A stretch of 64,000 bases of DNA from Diploscapter coronatus (lineage: Eukaryota; Nematoda; Chromadorea; Rhabditida; Rhabditidae), in the NCBI GenBank assembly GCA_964036155.1, contig OZ038423.1, positions 30,333,249 through 30,397,248 of the forward strand. Reading direction: 5' to 3'. The notes beneath the pieces were generated by a model. The model worked only from the letters and a program-made list of their open reading frames with translations. It had not been told where the DNA came from and searched no databases. How positions within the stretch are numbered: the stretch's first letter is position 1; the number at the start of each line of letters is the position of its first letter. The translations under genes were made by a program, and so were the position numbers. Below, in pieces: positions 49,093 through 64,000 of the stretch.

Positions 49093-51003
49093 TCAGTTAC
49101 TAAAAGTATACGAATTAGTGAGATAGTTTTAAAGAATCAGATATATTCATTCAGTGTTTTCAACACTATTTTTCCAGAAAAATAACAACAATCTTTCAAA
49201 TCTTTATTTACAAATAGACAGATCAGAAATGAATACCGAAACAAAATACCCTCGAAAAACGGTTAAGGTGCAGAGCTTATCCCGAAACGACACGAAGTGA
49301 ACATTTGTATTATTGATTTCGACTGCTTTGCACCTCGGATAAGCATTATCTAGCAAGATGTCTTTATCTCTTGCCTCACTCTTTAATCCTCTCTTGCTCA
49401 CATTTTTTCTGTCCTCACAACTGAAAGAGAAGTACGGGCACAAAGCAGTCGTAAGTCGATAATGCAACCGAAATTTAAAACGAAACGAAAAAAGTCGAAA
49501 TGAAAATTTATGGGCAACAACAAAAATATGGCGGTAAGACAGCACGGATAATGCGAGTTTTTCTTCAAGATGACGACACAATTTCTATCAAATCACATTA
49601 TTCTTCCATAGAAAATCGTGCCGTCATTGTAGAAAGAGCGTACTGTGTGCATGCTGTCCTGCCGTCATTTTGTAACTGCCCAATTTATACCAAATGAACG
49701 AACGCACGAAATGAGAGATAGATTTAGAAATTTCGCAACGATGCAACATGGCGAAATAGTGTGTAGGGCGTGAAAATGTGAAGGGAACGCTCACTTACTT
49801 TACACACTTTTTCACATTGTACGCTAAGAAAATCCATAATGCTGAAACGAAGCGAAATATCATAAAAGATCGACCGAAATGGCAATTTATTGAAAGAAAT
49901 CCAAATATTTTATACGGCTTTCTCATATGCCATCGATTGATGATTGCCATTGGATTTGAAGATTAGATAGTATTGGAAAAAAAATCCGATGACAAAACCG
50001 ATGACGATGATCAGTCGATGTCAAAAAATCAGGAGGCAAATTCGTACAACAACCCCTGATCGGAGTAAATTCTCCGAACGCTAAATTTACAACATGCATG
50101 ATATCTTTTTCCTTGATATCAAATGTGATGATGAAATCCAAGATATCCCCAAGAAAAGAGCGATTGATATAAAGATAAGGGATAAGCTCATTATCAGAGA
50201 TAAAGACATCAGGAAAGAGAGCATGTGTTATCCCTTTGACCGCCCACTCTACGTTTTTCCGCCTCTTTTCAATTTCCACTCGTCTTTTCCTGATCATCTC
50301 AATTTTCACTCTCTCTTATTCTTTTTCTTTTTCTCTCGTCGTTTTTTATGCTCTTTAGAATCTCTATACGTTCATGCGTCGATTCTACGTTTGACATTTT
50401 TCAAAAATGTTCCAGTTTCATGAGATTCTTCAATTTTTATTAGTTTTATTTTTTTCAAATTTAGTACTTTTGAGGGGTATTAATAATCAGAAATTGATCT
50501 CCATCAATTTTCTCTCAAAACTCAAGAAAGCCTCTCTGCAGAAGAAATTTCCGGGTTTCAACATCTTAAGATTGACGTCAGAACGCTGAATGGGGCTAAA
50601 AATAAGTTATTTTGAAAATTTGAAAAAAAAACAATCCCCCGACTGATTTCTTGTTTTCTTTGGCTAGAAAAATCGAAAATAATAGATGATCTCTAGTGTT
50701 GAGAGACGGGAATGTTTCTTTTCATTTCGTCTCTCCTGTTTACTGAATTTTTACTGATATATTGATAACGAATCGCCTCTCGATTTTCAAGTGTCCAGTC
50801 TCTCATTATGTTTGTATCGCGATATGTTTGTTCGTTTTTCCTTTTTTATCTTGCCACCCAAAATAAGTTTTTGAAATTTAAAAAATTAGCAAGATTTCTT
50901 TTCTCAAAACAGACCTGATCAAAAATAGTGAACATGCTTTGAAGCTAGTGGCAATTTGAAAATTCCAAGGACTTATTCTTTTTTTAAATAGGAGATTTTT
51001 AGA
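49093..51003. other. Intergenic region, no gene seen
   Basis: AT-rich spacer between divergent genes. Open frames such as 49204-49581 and 49923-50309 (minus) and 50094-50423 (plus) lack coding features. The promoters of both neighbours should lie here. Confidence 0.5.
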
Positions 51004-55154
<4,151 letters not shown>

Positions 55155-55788
55155 ATTTCCAGGGATTTAAAAATGATTAAGAATCAAAAATTTGAGCATT
55201 CTTTTTAGATGTTTCTAAGATTATTCTGGAGTTTGATCAAAAATTTTATTTTTTAAACAAATAAGGAATTAGTCATCAATTTTTTTTCATATTCCCTTTA
55301 GATTTTCTAAAGTATTTAAAGAATTCTCTTTAAGGCTTTATTCATTATAGATGTTTTAGATAATTTCATATTTTAGCAGAAATTTATAGTCTCTAGTCTA
55401 GTTTGTCAAGTTTGAGATTTTAGTCCAATGAATTATTATAAAAGTCCAGTGGATTTAGAAAATGTGCTAGTGTTTTATCCGAAATGTGTGAGTTTCAAAA
55501 GTATTTTAAAGAATCGACAAGTTTGATTGTGATGAATAAAGATTATTTATTCGAAAGAAATCGATAGTTTCAGGGGAATTCGAGTTTGAACCTCTATCCA
55601 ATGCCTTTTCAGCTTGAAATTTGAATTGTCGTAAAGGCGCAAAGTGGGTTGGGGCATTGCACCAATGCACCCTACACCATGAAACCATGAATTACGCAAA
55701 TTTCGTGGATTTATGAAATTTTATTCTTCAGGAAAATTAGATAGCCTGAATTTTTGCAGATATTGACTTGCCGCTTGACGGCCGAAAA
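55155..55788. other. Intergenic region
   Basis: AT-rich spacer between two same-strand genes, carrying the PGM 3' flank and the next promoter or outron. An acceptor (TTTTTGCAG) lies 29 bases before the next ATG. Confidence 0.5.
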
Positions 55789-58700
55789 ATGGATCCAGCT
55801 AAGACCGGCCAAAATTCAGAATCACCTCAGGAGCATGGAACTTCAACTGCGGAATCTTTCACGTAAGGAAATTTAATTTACAATCAGTTGTCTCTAATGA
55901 TTCTTTTTGTTCGTGAACGGATGTTTCTTGAAACGTATTCAAAACCATTTCGATGCTTTTCGGCTATTTTAAAACGAAAGCGAAAAAATGGAAAATCGAT
56001 AATTCAAGGTTGACTGTCGAAAGGTAAACACAAATATTTGCAAAAAATCAAGCATTTAGAACTTTTCTGATGCTTTCGAAATAAATTCGAATATATTCGA
56101 ATTTCAGCCCGTACGGAGCAGCCTCCCAAATGCCGAGTCAGATTTTCTCGGACTACGTCGGCACGTTCTCCTCGACTTCGACTTCGATGTACGCGCCAGA
56201 CAACCTGTTCGCTCCCCCGAACTACGATCAATCTGCTTCGGGTTGGAAGTTACTAGTTTTTAACAAATTTTTATAAGTTTCAAGGGACCGTATTATTTTA
56301 CGAAATTTTCCAAAGTTCGGCCAATCACTTGTAATAGCCAACAAGGCAAAAAATAATTTTAAAAAATTCATTTTCAGTCTACGCCCCTGCAGTGGACGTC
56401 GGAGCGACGGCGTCCTACAGCTACACGGCCTCGTTCGCGATGTTGTCGGGGGCATCTAAGTCCGCAACGACGACGGCGACTTCTGTGCCGAAGGCGGCCA
56501 AATTTAAGCCCCCCACAAAGCAAGAAATCAGGCAGAACTTCCCCGTTTACATCCCGACTCCTATCGTGAGGCTTTTATTATCAAAAAATTAAAATTGAAA
56601 AAAATACTCCAGCTGGTTTTTATATCCTATCATTCAGCACTGATTTTCTTAGTTTTTCAGAACAAAGAAAAGGAAACTAAGAGAGAAGAGCACATTCCAA
56701 AGCCAGCCGAAAAGAAGACAGACAAGGAAATTGTGAGTTTTATTTTCTGAAATTAAAAAAATGTGTACAAATTTCAGAAAGTCGAGAAAAATTCTAATAC
56801 AGATGAGCCTATTCTAATCGATGATGACGACGATGTGCAAATCGTCAAGGAAAAGGTTTTTTCAAAATTTGTTTGAAAGGCAAATAGCAATACAAATATA
56901 TTTTCAGAAAAGCAACCTCAAGAAAAGCAAAAAGGCACCAGTCTTTGAAGAGGATTTGTTCGGAGACAATGGAAGCGAGAAGGAGAAGCCCTCAACCTCG
57001 AAACGGCATAAGTCTAGCGATTCGGAAGTGGGATTTTTTTTATTTTTGAAAGAAAAAAAATTAAAAAACGACTTGATTTCAAAAATTTTGAAAAAGAATA
57101 AAATATTTACTTTTGGTAAAAAAAATAGTTGTTTTGAAATTGACTAATTTGAAAAGAAAATGGTTTTTTTTTTTGTAAAATAAAAAATTCAGGAAGCTCC
57201 CATCAAAAAGAAAAAAGGCGAAGTTGCTGGTTTTTCGAAGAAATCCGAGAGGGAATCTTTCGACGAGGAAGACAGTTTCCCCAATGAAGACAAGAAGAGA
57301 ATTGCTAGGGCCGCCCCTGGAGCAGTGGGTTTTTATTTTTGGAAAGTGAAAAAATACAAAGTTTGGAACATTCGAAGCTAATTTTATGTTTGAAAACTCT
57401 AAAACTAGGAGACTTGACTTAGTCTTGGAAACTTATTTTCCTTTGAAAAATTCGAATTTTTGAGAAATGATATTGTAAATGACTGATAACTTGAGAAAAA
57501 ATCAATGATACACAAATTCACATATGCAAAGTGAGCATTGCGTATTTTTTTTTTACAAATACTCACCTACCTTATTCCTTGAATGTGTGACATGAGAGCG
57601 TAAGGCCTGCCACAAACAACACGTTAATTTCTGCGAATTAAGAGTGGGTGTCATTTATTTCGTCTCAAGAAATCGACCATTGACAATATTTGATTTTTTC
57701 AGAAAATCGCCGCCCCCACTCGTCAAAAATCGCACAAAACTTTCGAGACCCAACTCGCTGAGAGAAACAAGAAGTTCGTCGAGGAAATGATGAGCAAGGA
57801 GAAGGAGAAGCTCACTCAGCCTAAGGTGAGTATTTTTTAAACCAAAAAAATTTAGATGAAATTGTTTCCTTGAAAGAAAGTTTAGACCTTTTAATTTAAA
57901 AAGAAATGTAAGAAAATACTAGTTTGAAGAATTTGTTTGGGTTTCACTAAATTTTGAAACTTATTTTTTGGAAGCTTATTTGAATAGATTCACTTAAAAA
58001 TCAATTATCATCCTTCTAGAAATTCGCTGAATTTATGAAAATCCTGAAATTTTCTTCTTCTTTTTATCTGGATAGATTTTATAAAGGCGCTAAGCGATAG
58101 CTTTATAGAAATTTACAGAGTTTCTATTTTTTTCAAACTTACCCTAAAATTTGCAGAAACCCCCCACCCAAGAGGAGCTCTATGGCGAGAAGAAGAAAGA
58201 GATGAAATCGATGAGCGTTTCGGTGGCCAAATTAGTTGCGGAGAAGGTTCGCATCTTTGGCAAGAATATTTTTACCTAAGATGGATTTGACCTTAGGTCA
58301 TTAAAAATGTGAATTTTATTAAAATCGAAGAAGAAAAAACATTCACTTTTTGGATCATAGAGATTCATGAAAAATATTGATTAAAAAATACAATTAAAAA
58401 GCTTTGGACGAGTTTTAAAATCTCCACTTTTCAGGTGAAACCAAAACCGGGTACTTCAAGCTCTAAGGCGGGGCCAAGTTCCGGGAAGCCTGAAAATTCG
58501 AGCAAAGTCGACTTCAAAGCTGAGCTAAAGGATATCATGAGTCGGAAGGTGCCGCTACAAACCAGGTTGGAATATATTTTTTTTGCATTTTTTCTTTTTT
58601 TCAGAATTTCCAACCTGAAACTGCTCTTCTGGCAGCTTCTCGACTACTTCAAACAGGCACAGGCTATGAAAATGGTAAAACTTTGAAAAATTTTAAGCCG

Positions 58701-59019
58701 TAATTTTAGAACGTCACGCTGAAAGTAACTTCTAAATCAATAGTTGATAATAAAAACGTTGGAAAATGAAACTTATTTTCGTTAAATAACGTTTATGATT
58801 TAAAGATTCATTATTTCAAGAAAGAAATAGATGCGTTATTCTTAACCCGTTGATAGCGTCGGAAATAATTCTTTTTAATTTCAGGCTGTCGATGAAGAGA
58901 AGGCGATTCTGGACAAGTGCTTGAGTTCGACGGGGTATACGGTAGCCGTAAGGAACGCGATTACGAGGATCAGGAAAGAAAACGCTGAAGGAGCAGCGGA
59001 GAAGAAGGAGAAATGTTAG
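55789..59019 (+). CDS. EloA-BP1/REXO1 N-terminal-like nuclear protein, no exonuclease domain seen
   Basis: About 12 exons and 460 residues. Disordered Ser/Thr/Tyr-rich N-terminus (MDPAKTGQNSESPQEHG), then NFPVYIPTPI, an acidic run DDDDDVQIVKEK, and basic Lys-rich stretches that look like nuclear localisation signals. FEEDLFGDNGSEKE resembles the conserved DLFGD motif of REXO1. The C-terminal helical part, KVPLQTRISNLKLLFWQLLD followed by AVDEEKAILDKCLSSTGYTV and AVRNAITRIRKE, matches the EloA-BP1 domain of REXO1, the Elongin A-binding protein, in order and spacing. In REXO1 a DEDD exonuclease domain follows; here a stop comes after EKKEKC, and no exonuclease motif was found in the 5 kb downstream. 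GTTAGT overlapping the stop could act as a donor, so later exons beyond the window are possible. Confidence 0.75.
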
Positions 59020-62000
59020 TTTGCATTTGTTTTCTTTTTTTGTATTTTTAAGGAATTTGAAAATAACAAAATCCTGGATGCTTGGCCAAAATCCCCATTT
59101 TAAGCTGTCTAGTTTTTAGAAAAATGACAAATTTTGAAGGCTCACCCTCTCCCCTCTAAAACTATCATTGGTATCTCTAAGATTATAAATTTGTTCTTAT
59201 CTTTCCGAAAATTTCAAGAGAAAATAGGAAAGTCTTCGAAGCTTACCCCCTAAAAGTATCATTGATACTCCATACTTGTTTTTAGTTTTTTTCCTCGAAA
59301 TTTTCAAATCTAAAAATTAAAATTCTGAATGAAAACTCGAAAGAATCGCTTCCAATTGAAACCAACCAAACATCTGAAAATACGATTATGGAAATGAGAA
59401 ACTGACGAATAGTTGATGGTTAGAATAACGGACATAGGTTTGACAACATTGGCAGCATCATATGAAAAGAGTAAGGGCTCTTTTTAGTTTTCATGATATA
59501 AAATGGTTGACATAGGTCTCGAGAATTAGATATTTGGATAGAGGTTTTGGTATTCCTATTGTGGCAAGAAAAGTTGTCTATAACAAAATACTCTAAACTT
59601 TTGAAAATCATGCTCGGCATAAATTTCTGCGAACTACTTTATACCAGCTATCTTTTAGTTTTTGTTTCATTGATCCATTTCATTGTTAACTAAAGACTGA
59701 AACTCCTGAGGAAAAGCATCTTCTTTTTTTAAATTATTTTTTCCTACCAAAACGAAACCAAAATACTATTTTTTTCCAAAACTTATCAATTCCAATTCCA
59801 TGTATGGCTTTTGATCGGATCGCAGAGAAAGGCTGTGTGAGGCAGTTTTCACAATCTGCAGTCGACGCAGCAAAATGTCTAGGTTGTGGCTGGCACTGTG
59901 AAGGCAGCAAAGGGGAGGGGGTCATGTGCAAAAAGAAACGGGACGAAAAGAGATCCAAAGGAAAGAAAGAAAGACAAGAGATTGAAAGCGCGTGTTTCGA
60001 AGCTCGTAGGCTCATTTCTTTATAAACCCTATAATTTTTGAGGCATATGATTAGGATTTTTGTTTAAATTTTTGAATGATTCATTTCTTCAGATACAATT
60101 AGGTGATATATATGAAACATAGAAAAATCTTTTTTCTTTCTAATAGTTCTAAGATCCAAACGTTTCGCCATTCATTAATTCGGACTAAAAAATTAGAATA
60201 ACGACATCTTTCTTTGAGTTTTTCTTTTAGCGTTAGGCGGTTTTCTTCTTTGATGCGTTCGCTAACGCATTTTTCTCGTCTGAATTAAAATCCCTTTTTC
60301 TTTCTTTTCTTTCTCTCTTTTCACTTTTTCTCTCTTCCTCTCCAACTAGCCATCCTTCGCAAGCCAGCTGATTAACCACGGAAGACATTTTCCTTTTTCT
60401 CCCTCCCCCCAAAAATGAAGACCCACCTCTCACGCCATGATAAATCATAGACCACAAAAACAGGCTGATATAATTTTTCTCAGATTTTATATTTTTTCTA
60501 TCTGCTAAAAGCTGAATATCTCATCGTACGATAAAATATGGGGGTTAAAAACCGGCTGACATGATTTTCAAATATTTTAACTTCAGAGATTCCCCAAAAA
60601 ATTCAGCTTTGCTCTCATTCCCACTCGGAGATTTTTCTATTCAATACTTGACCCTGGTACTGATTTCTATAAGGGGGCGGCTTCGAAAATATACGATTTT
60701 TGTACGAAATTTCCTAACTCACTCCAATGCGGTTCTCATATTTTGACTCTTGTTCGATAATTTTTAAACGATATTTTCCCCTATGTCTCCTAAAGCTAAC
60801 GATATTTTCCTGGGAAAATAGAAAACTTTGCAACGAAGGTTTGGAAGACGAGAACTTTTTAATTATCGAGCGACCTTTATTTTTCTTTGATTCATAACTG
60901 GTTTATTAGTCAGGTTTCTCTAGATTCTTGAAAGATTCAAATTTCACTCATTATCTAGAAAGTATGTACAGTCATTTTTGCTCTTAAAGGGGTGAACTTT
61001 CTAAAAAAATGTTAATTGTCGATTCTTTTCTTCCTTCAAATCAGTCAATAGCAGGTCTATCAATCGGGTTTCTTCCAAGGCGCAAGGATGAAAGGGATCT
61101 TTATTTTGGCGCCAAGGAGCGAAAAATGGTGCAAATCAGAAAAGTGCGCCATAACACTAATTTGGCGTGAGAAAAGTACTCGTAATTTGAACATTTCTAT
61201 TACGTCATATGAGTTTTTGACGTAACAAGTAATCGATTTTGTGTTTTTGTTATGAAATTCGGTCCCCGTATCAGCTGGCCAGAGAACGGGTATTATAGAG
61301 TGTAAGATGAGTGCATCGAATAGAAAATTGCATCAGACGGTGTGAGGCAAGGGAAATATGTCGTCATGCCGAATTTTTCAGTCGGGGATTAGAACTATCG
61401 ATCTTTTTTAAATGTCATCATGAAAAAATGTTGTCAGGTTAGGGTTATTGATTTCCCATCAGGAAAATTTGACATCATTACTAATCACTTCATATCATTC
61501 GATTTCTTGAAGTTTCTGGATCGTTTGAACTTTTCGACTTGGAAGTTTAGGATTTTTAGAACTTGATTGTTTTTATGCCTAAAAGTTTAGATCTCAAAAA
61601 TCACCGTTTAAAAATATTCTGGGAAAACTTGTAATTTTTCTGGAACAAGATTTCCAAAAATGGTCTAAAATCAAGTTCCGTAATTTAGAAAAAACGTGAG
61701 AAAATCCTCTGTAAGATGGAGGTTTTTATAGCCTTGGAGAGGGCGTTTATTTCGATTTACGGTCAGGGCTTTTCTGCGCTGAACTTCTCTTTGAACTTTG
61801 CGGTTTTCCCCTCATTTCTTTCCCTTTCTTCAAACACGTTTGCTCTATTTTCTCTCTATGCAGAAGGCATACGAATTTGCATCATCGAAGTTTACAAATT
61901 GCATCATTTTATTCGGTTTTTCCCCCATTTTTCTTCGATTTAATTTAATTTTACTATTACTTTTCTAAATTCTAATAATTTTTTAAAAGAACGGACATTC

Positions 62001-64000
62001 TTTGTTGAAAATTGAACACTTTGATCGAAAATTCCAAACTTTTGATAAGACTTCCATTTTTGTGGTATCATGAGACACGCGTAATTTATGATAAAAGTCA
62101 AACCGTTAACATCAGACCGGAAAGGCCTCGTGTTTTTTCGGTCCTTTAAATCTAAACATCTGATTTTTCGCGCACTGCTCACGTGGTCCTGAAACGTATC
62201 GAGAAAGACTGGGAACAAATAGGAAACTAAAAGGAAATAGGGGGAATTTTTGTGGAATTTTGGAAGGGATAGAGAAACCTCACATGAGGGAGGAAGGGAA
62301 AGTTCACAACCCCTATCGTCGTATTTATTTTATGGCTCATAAAAACTCAGGACCCTGACACAGATCGATCTTCCTTTTCAATGTATAGACCTGAACGAGC
62401 ATTTCATAATCCAAAACACTTCCACGCTTTAATATAATACGTGGCTTGATTTTTAACGTTACCTAAAATTACTGAGTAGTCCTCTTAAAAGTGTTATAAC
62501 TTCTTTTTTGAACATTTATAAAATGAATTTTTAACACTTACCTAAAAATATGAGGTTTGTAAATTTCATTCGAAGCTACATTTAGGTAATTTATTACACT
62601 ATTCAAAATAAAAATTTTCTAATTATCTAGTTATTTTCACTACCTCTAACTAGAATACTCGGGGAAAAGACCCAGCCCATACTTTTTTCAATACTATTTT
62701 TAACAATCGAAAATTATATCGACCATTTTTGACCTCGATACAACCATATGATTATTGAACTTTCTTAATTATTACGAAATTCCCTGTAGTCTGTAATTTT
62801 GCCTCGTATTTCGTAGCTAGTTATGCCTTTTGTTTTACAGCACTATTTCGCCGTGTAAAGTATTTAAAAAATATATATATATGGTGATTCATTCGTACCA
62901 ATACATCAGCAATTTTTATGCGACGTGTTTTACTCGTAAGACAAAAAATGATTGTCCAACAAAACCCCTAGAAGAAAAATGATTGTTGTCCGACAAAAAC
63001 CCCTACTAGAAAAGATTGTACGGACAAAGTCCTGTTCGTCTTTGAAAATGTCCACCTGCTTTTCACGTCGGTTGACGCAAAACTTTCGCTGCTCATTTTT
63101 ACAGACGCGTTTCTTTAAAGGGTCGTCCCAATTTCATTTTCACTGTTGTATGCGAAACTCACGCGTTTGTTTGCAAAACTCTGAAACGCACAAAAAATGG
63201 AAAACGCTTTGTGAACGAATCAACGGACGCGAAGTTTTAGAATGCGAGTAACATCTGGTATTCAGATTGGTGAATTCTCTGAACGGTTTTTTGGAGATTG
63301 GAAAATGTTGAGAATTTGAGTGATTCTTGAAAATAGCTTGATGAAAGTTCAACAATTTGAGAGACTTCTGTAAATCGTGATATTTGTGAAATTTTTGACA
63401 AAATTTCTTCAACGAAAACTTTGAATTTTCTGATCTTTCAGTTAATCTTAACATTTGTAGAAAACTTGTCAAATGTTTAGACATTCGAAATTTGCATAAT
63501 TTAAGATTTCGTGGATAAGTTTTCGGAGAATCCGTGGAAGTTCAAATTCGAAAATTTTCGACCCAGACTTTCAAATTGCTATGACCATTTTCCTTGACGC
63601 GTTCATAATTAATTCCCAATTTTCTCGTTTTCCCTCGCGATTTTAATTTCCTTTTATCTCGTCGAAGAGGATATACTCAGCATTTTGCGTTGGGGCAAAA
63701 TTATGACGCAAAATGTCTCAGTTCTAGAAAAGTGCGAGGCTTCATGGAGGCGGTGAATATATTAAAACCTTTTAGCACTTTCCCCCTTTCCTTTCCCTCC
63801 TTCTGAGCCCTAACGCACCTAACTTTTCCCTTATCATTTTCAAAGCCTTATCAGGGTTTTTTAAGCTGTCACCTCTAAAGTGAACATTCTGAATACGAAT
63901 ACTTTTTCCTCCTAGATTTAAAACCGTATATACTTTTCTCCAAAAATAGAAAGAACACGCTAAATGGTATATGGAGAGAATAGAAAGAAACTCTTACTTT
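59020..64000. other. Right-end region, no convincing gene
   Basis: About 5 kb of AT-rich sequence. A pocket at 59800-60010 is richer in GC and open on the plus strand (Lys/Cys-rich, with CLGCGWHCEG) but has no splice partners. A pyrimidine-rich tract lies at about 60290-60350. It could be intron or spacer of a gene running beyond the window. Confidence 0.45.
62943..63034. repeat. Imperfect tandem repeat of about 33 bases
   Basis: Two units, AAAAATGATTGT...CC(A/G)ACAAAA(A)CCCCTA, start near 62944 and 62975. A decayed third (AAAAGATTGTACGGACAAAG) starts near 63010. Confidence 0.5.

Noticed and set aside
59804..60025. Lys/Cys-rich open frame with CLGCGWHCEG
   Set aside because: GC-richer than its surroundings and superficially zinc-finger-like, but no partner exons, no clear start context and no known domain. 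Kept only as a note in the right-end region.
60233..60457. Minus-strand Lys/Glu/Arg-rich open frame
   Set aside because: Derives from a pyrimidine-rich tract on the plus strand; low complexity rather than a gene.
62868..62882. Short AT dinucleotide run
   Set aside because: Too short to be informative as a microsatellite.

Overview
The window looks like nuclear DNA of a nematode. Two collagen genes carry the nematode cuticle-collagen N-terminal domain. Most introns are short (about 40-60 bases) and end in TTTCAG or TTTTAG, spacers are AT-rich, and many start codons sit just behind a splice acceptor with no upstream exon, as expected for spliced-leader trans-splicing. The very high intron density, up to 23 coding exons in a collagen, argues against Caenorhabditis. 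Species and clade cannot be fixed from the sequence. All gene models were spliced by eye from reading frame, splice sites and family motifs.

Layout. 614-1730 (-): secreted Gly/Pro/Thr-rich protein. 3384-5249 (+): coiled-coil protein. 5778-7487 (-): SLC35E1-like transporter. 8901-11180 (-): SMG9, divergent from DPH2. 11349-23034 (+): DPH2, with a 9.2 kb intron holding two antisense collagen genes (13146-16002 and 17358-20371). 23645-32655 (-): Cys-loop ligand-gated channel subunit. 35112-37274 (+): PEX5. 37385-38376 (-): secreted hemopexin-domain protein. 39067-40239 (-): matrix metalloproteinase without hemopexin domain. 40964-42437 (-): unrecognised Cys-containing protein. 42782-44171 (+): unrecognised type II membrane protein. 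44577-45762 (-): small two-span membrane protein, possibly broken by a frameshift. 48488-49092 (-): small coiled-coil protein. 51004-55154 (+): phosphoglucomutase. 55789-59019 (+): EloA-BP1/REXO1-like protein. The last 5 kb shows no convincing gene.

Functional links. Most genes are unrelated housekeeping or tissue genes: NMD, diphthamide synthesis, peroxisomal import, sugar phosphate metabolism, neuronal signalling. One thematic cluster concerns extracellular matrix: two collagens, a matrixin and a hemopexin protein.

Most notable observations: (1) DPH2 is split around two antisense collagen genes, and its flanking exons join in the correct phase; (2) several GC-AG introns are forced by reading frame; (3) one collagen is cut into exons as small as 12 bases; (4) the other collagen ends in a duplicated pair of non-collagen modules; (5) the metalloproteinase and hemopexin domains lie in separate transcription units that could still be spliced together in frame. 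No prokaryotic-type system, CRISPR array or recognisable virus was seen.
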